Assembly (NCBI GenBank): GCA_937951695.1
Contig: CALFBL010000347.1
Location: forward strand, 1 to 7,629
Source of the DNA: an uncultured Granulosicoccaceae bacterium
GTDB lineage: Bacteria; Pseudomonadota; Gammaproteobacteria; Granulosicoccales; Granulosicoccaceae
Length of the DNA stretch: 7,629 bases
Direction: 5' to 3'
A program made the translations under genes and the position numbers. The first letter of the stretch is position 1, and each line of letters starts with the position of its first letter. Of this stretch, positions 7,442-7,629 are shown one piece after another. Below the pieces are notes generated by a model. The model did no database searches and was not told the origin of the DNA. It saw nothing but the letters and a program-made list of their open reading frames with translations.

Positions 7442-7629
7442 GTCACTCGCGAACTTCTCGGCAAACGGTTGGGGCGAATCACCGGAGCAGGCATTTTTGG
7501 CGAGAGTCAAAAGCTGGGTCTCGAATTGGACTGGAAAGAACAAAAAATTCTCGGGTGCGACAGCGTTCAGAACGCGCGGCACAACGGCCGCCTGTTTTGG
7601 AACTGGGGCGACACAAACCTGGCACGATA
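7442..7629 (+). CDS. unrelated coding segment after the murE break, partial at both ends
   Basis: In the frame with codons starting at 7442, which is not the murE frame, the sequence is open to the edge and reads as a plausible protein. It includes GRITGAGIFGESQKLGLE and GCDSVQNARHNGRLFWNWG, then DTNLAR. The pattern D-S-V-x-N-A-x-x-x-G-x-L-F/Y-W-x-W-G-D-T-N resembles uncharacterised secreted proteins I recall from planctomycetes and similar bacteria, which continue with YPLG; this is memory only. No start codon or ribosome binding site is seen, and the frame is closed by a stop at 7427-7429. It is therefore an internal fragment of a foreign gene joined to murE. The function is unknown. All three forward frames are open here, so the frame choice rests on how protein-like the translation looks. 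Confidence 0.4.

Noticed and set aside
7430..7470. Simple or programmed frameshift in murE
   Set aside because: A frameshift would leave the missing MurE C-terminal motifs in another frame. None of the three forward frames shows them.
7258..7582. Minus-strand open frames of 78 and 96 codons at the right end
   Set aside because: They overlap the well-supported murE region antisense. The right part coincides with a stretch where all forward frames are also open, so openness alone carries no weight.

Overview
The window carries the start of the division and cell wall (dcw/mra) cluster of a gammaproteobacterium, joined to the lpoA-rsmI-rnpB block. The order lpoA(-) / rsmI(+) / rnpB(+) / mraZ-rsmH-ftsL-ftsI-murE(+) is, from memory, the arrangement found in Pseudomonas and relatives. 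The LpoA lipoprotein, the type A RNase P RNA and all protein motifs fit that group. Base composition is moderate, by eye slightly above 50% GC. No marker here allows a genus-level call, and the lineage may be uncultured.

Layout. Positions 1-950 (minus strand) hold the N-terminal two thirds or so of LpoA, cut by the left edge. The divergent gene rsmI (949-1794) starts on the same CATG tetranucleotide. The RNase P RNA gene (about 1825-2178) follows, with its own likely promoter and a clear intrinsic terminator. A gene-free AT-rich stretch leads into a strong sigma70-type promoter (TTGACC-N17-TATAGT), then a run of GTGGN boxes at an exact 10-bp period that looks like the MraZ operator, then a 10-bp perfect hairpin directly before the mraZ start. 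mraZ, rsmH and ftsL are packed with 1-nt stop/start overlaps. ftsI follows after 69 bp and murE 1 nt after ftsI.

Functionally, RsmI and RsmH modify the same 16S rRNA nucleotide (C1402). MraZ is the cluster repressor, FtsL and FtsI belong to the septal peptidoglycan machine, MurE makes the peptidoglycan precursor, and LpoA activates the bifunctional synthase PBP1A. Everything upstream of about 7440 is conserved housekeeping DNA. No undescribed system is evident there.

The main anomaly is the right end. murE is recognisable up to about 7439, after which its expected C-terminal segment (the TSDNPR-type motif) is missing in all three forward frames. A different reading frame (from about 7442) then encodes an unrelated protein-like sequence that runs off the edge. 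This is most simply a chimeric contig end, or less likely a real rearrangement breaking murE. Other points worth checking are the shared lpoA/rsmI start codons, the leader hairpin and weak ribosome binding site of mraZ, and a CRP/Vfr-like site beside the mra promoter.
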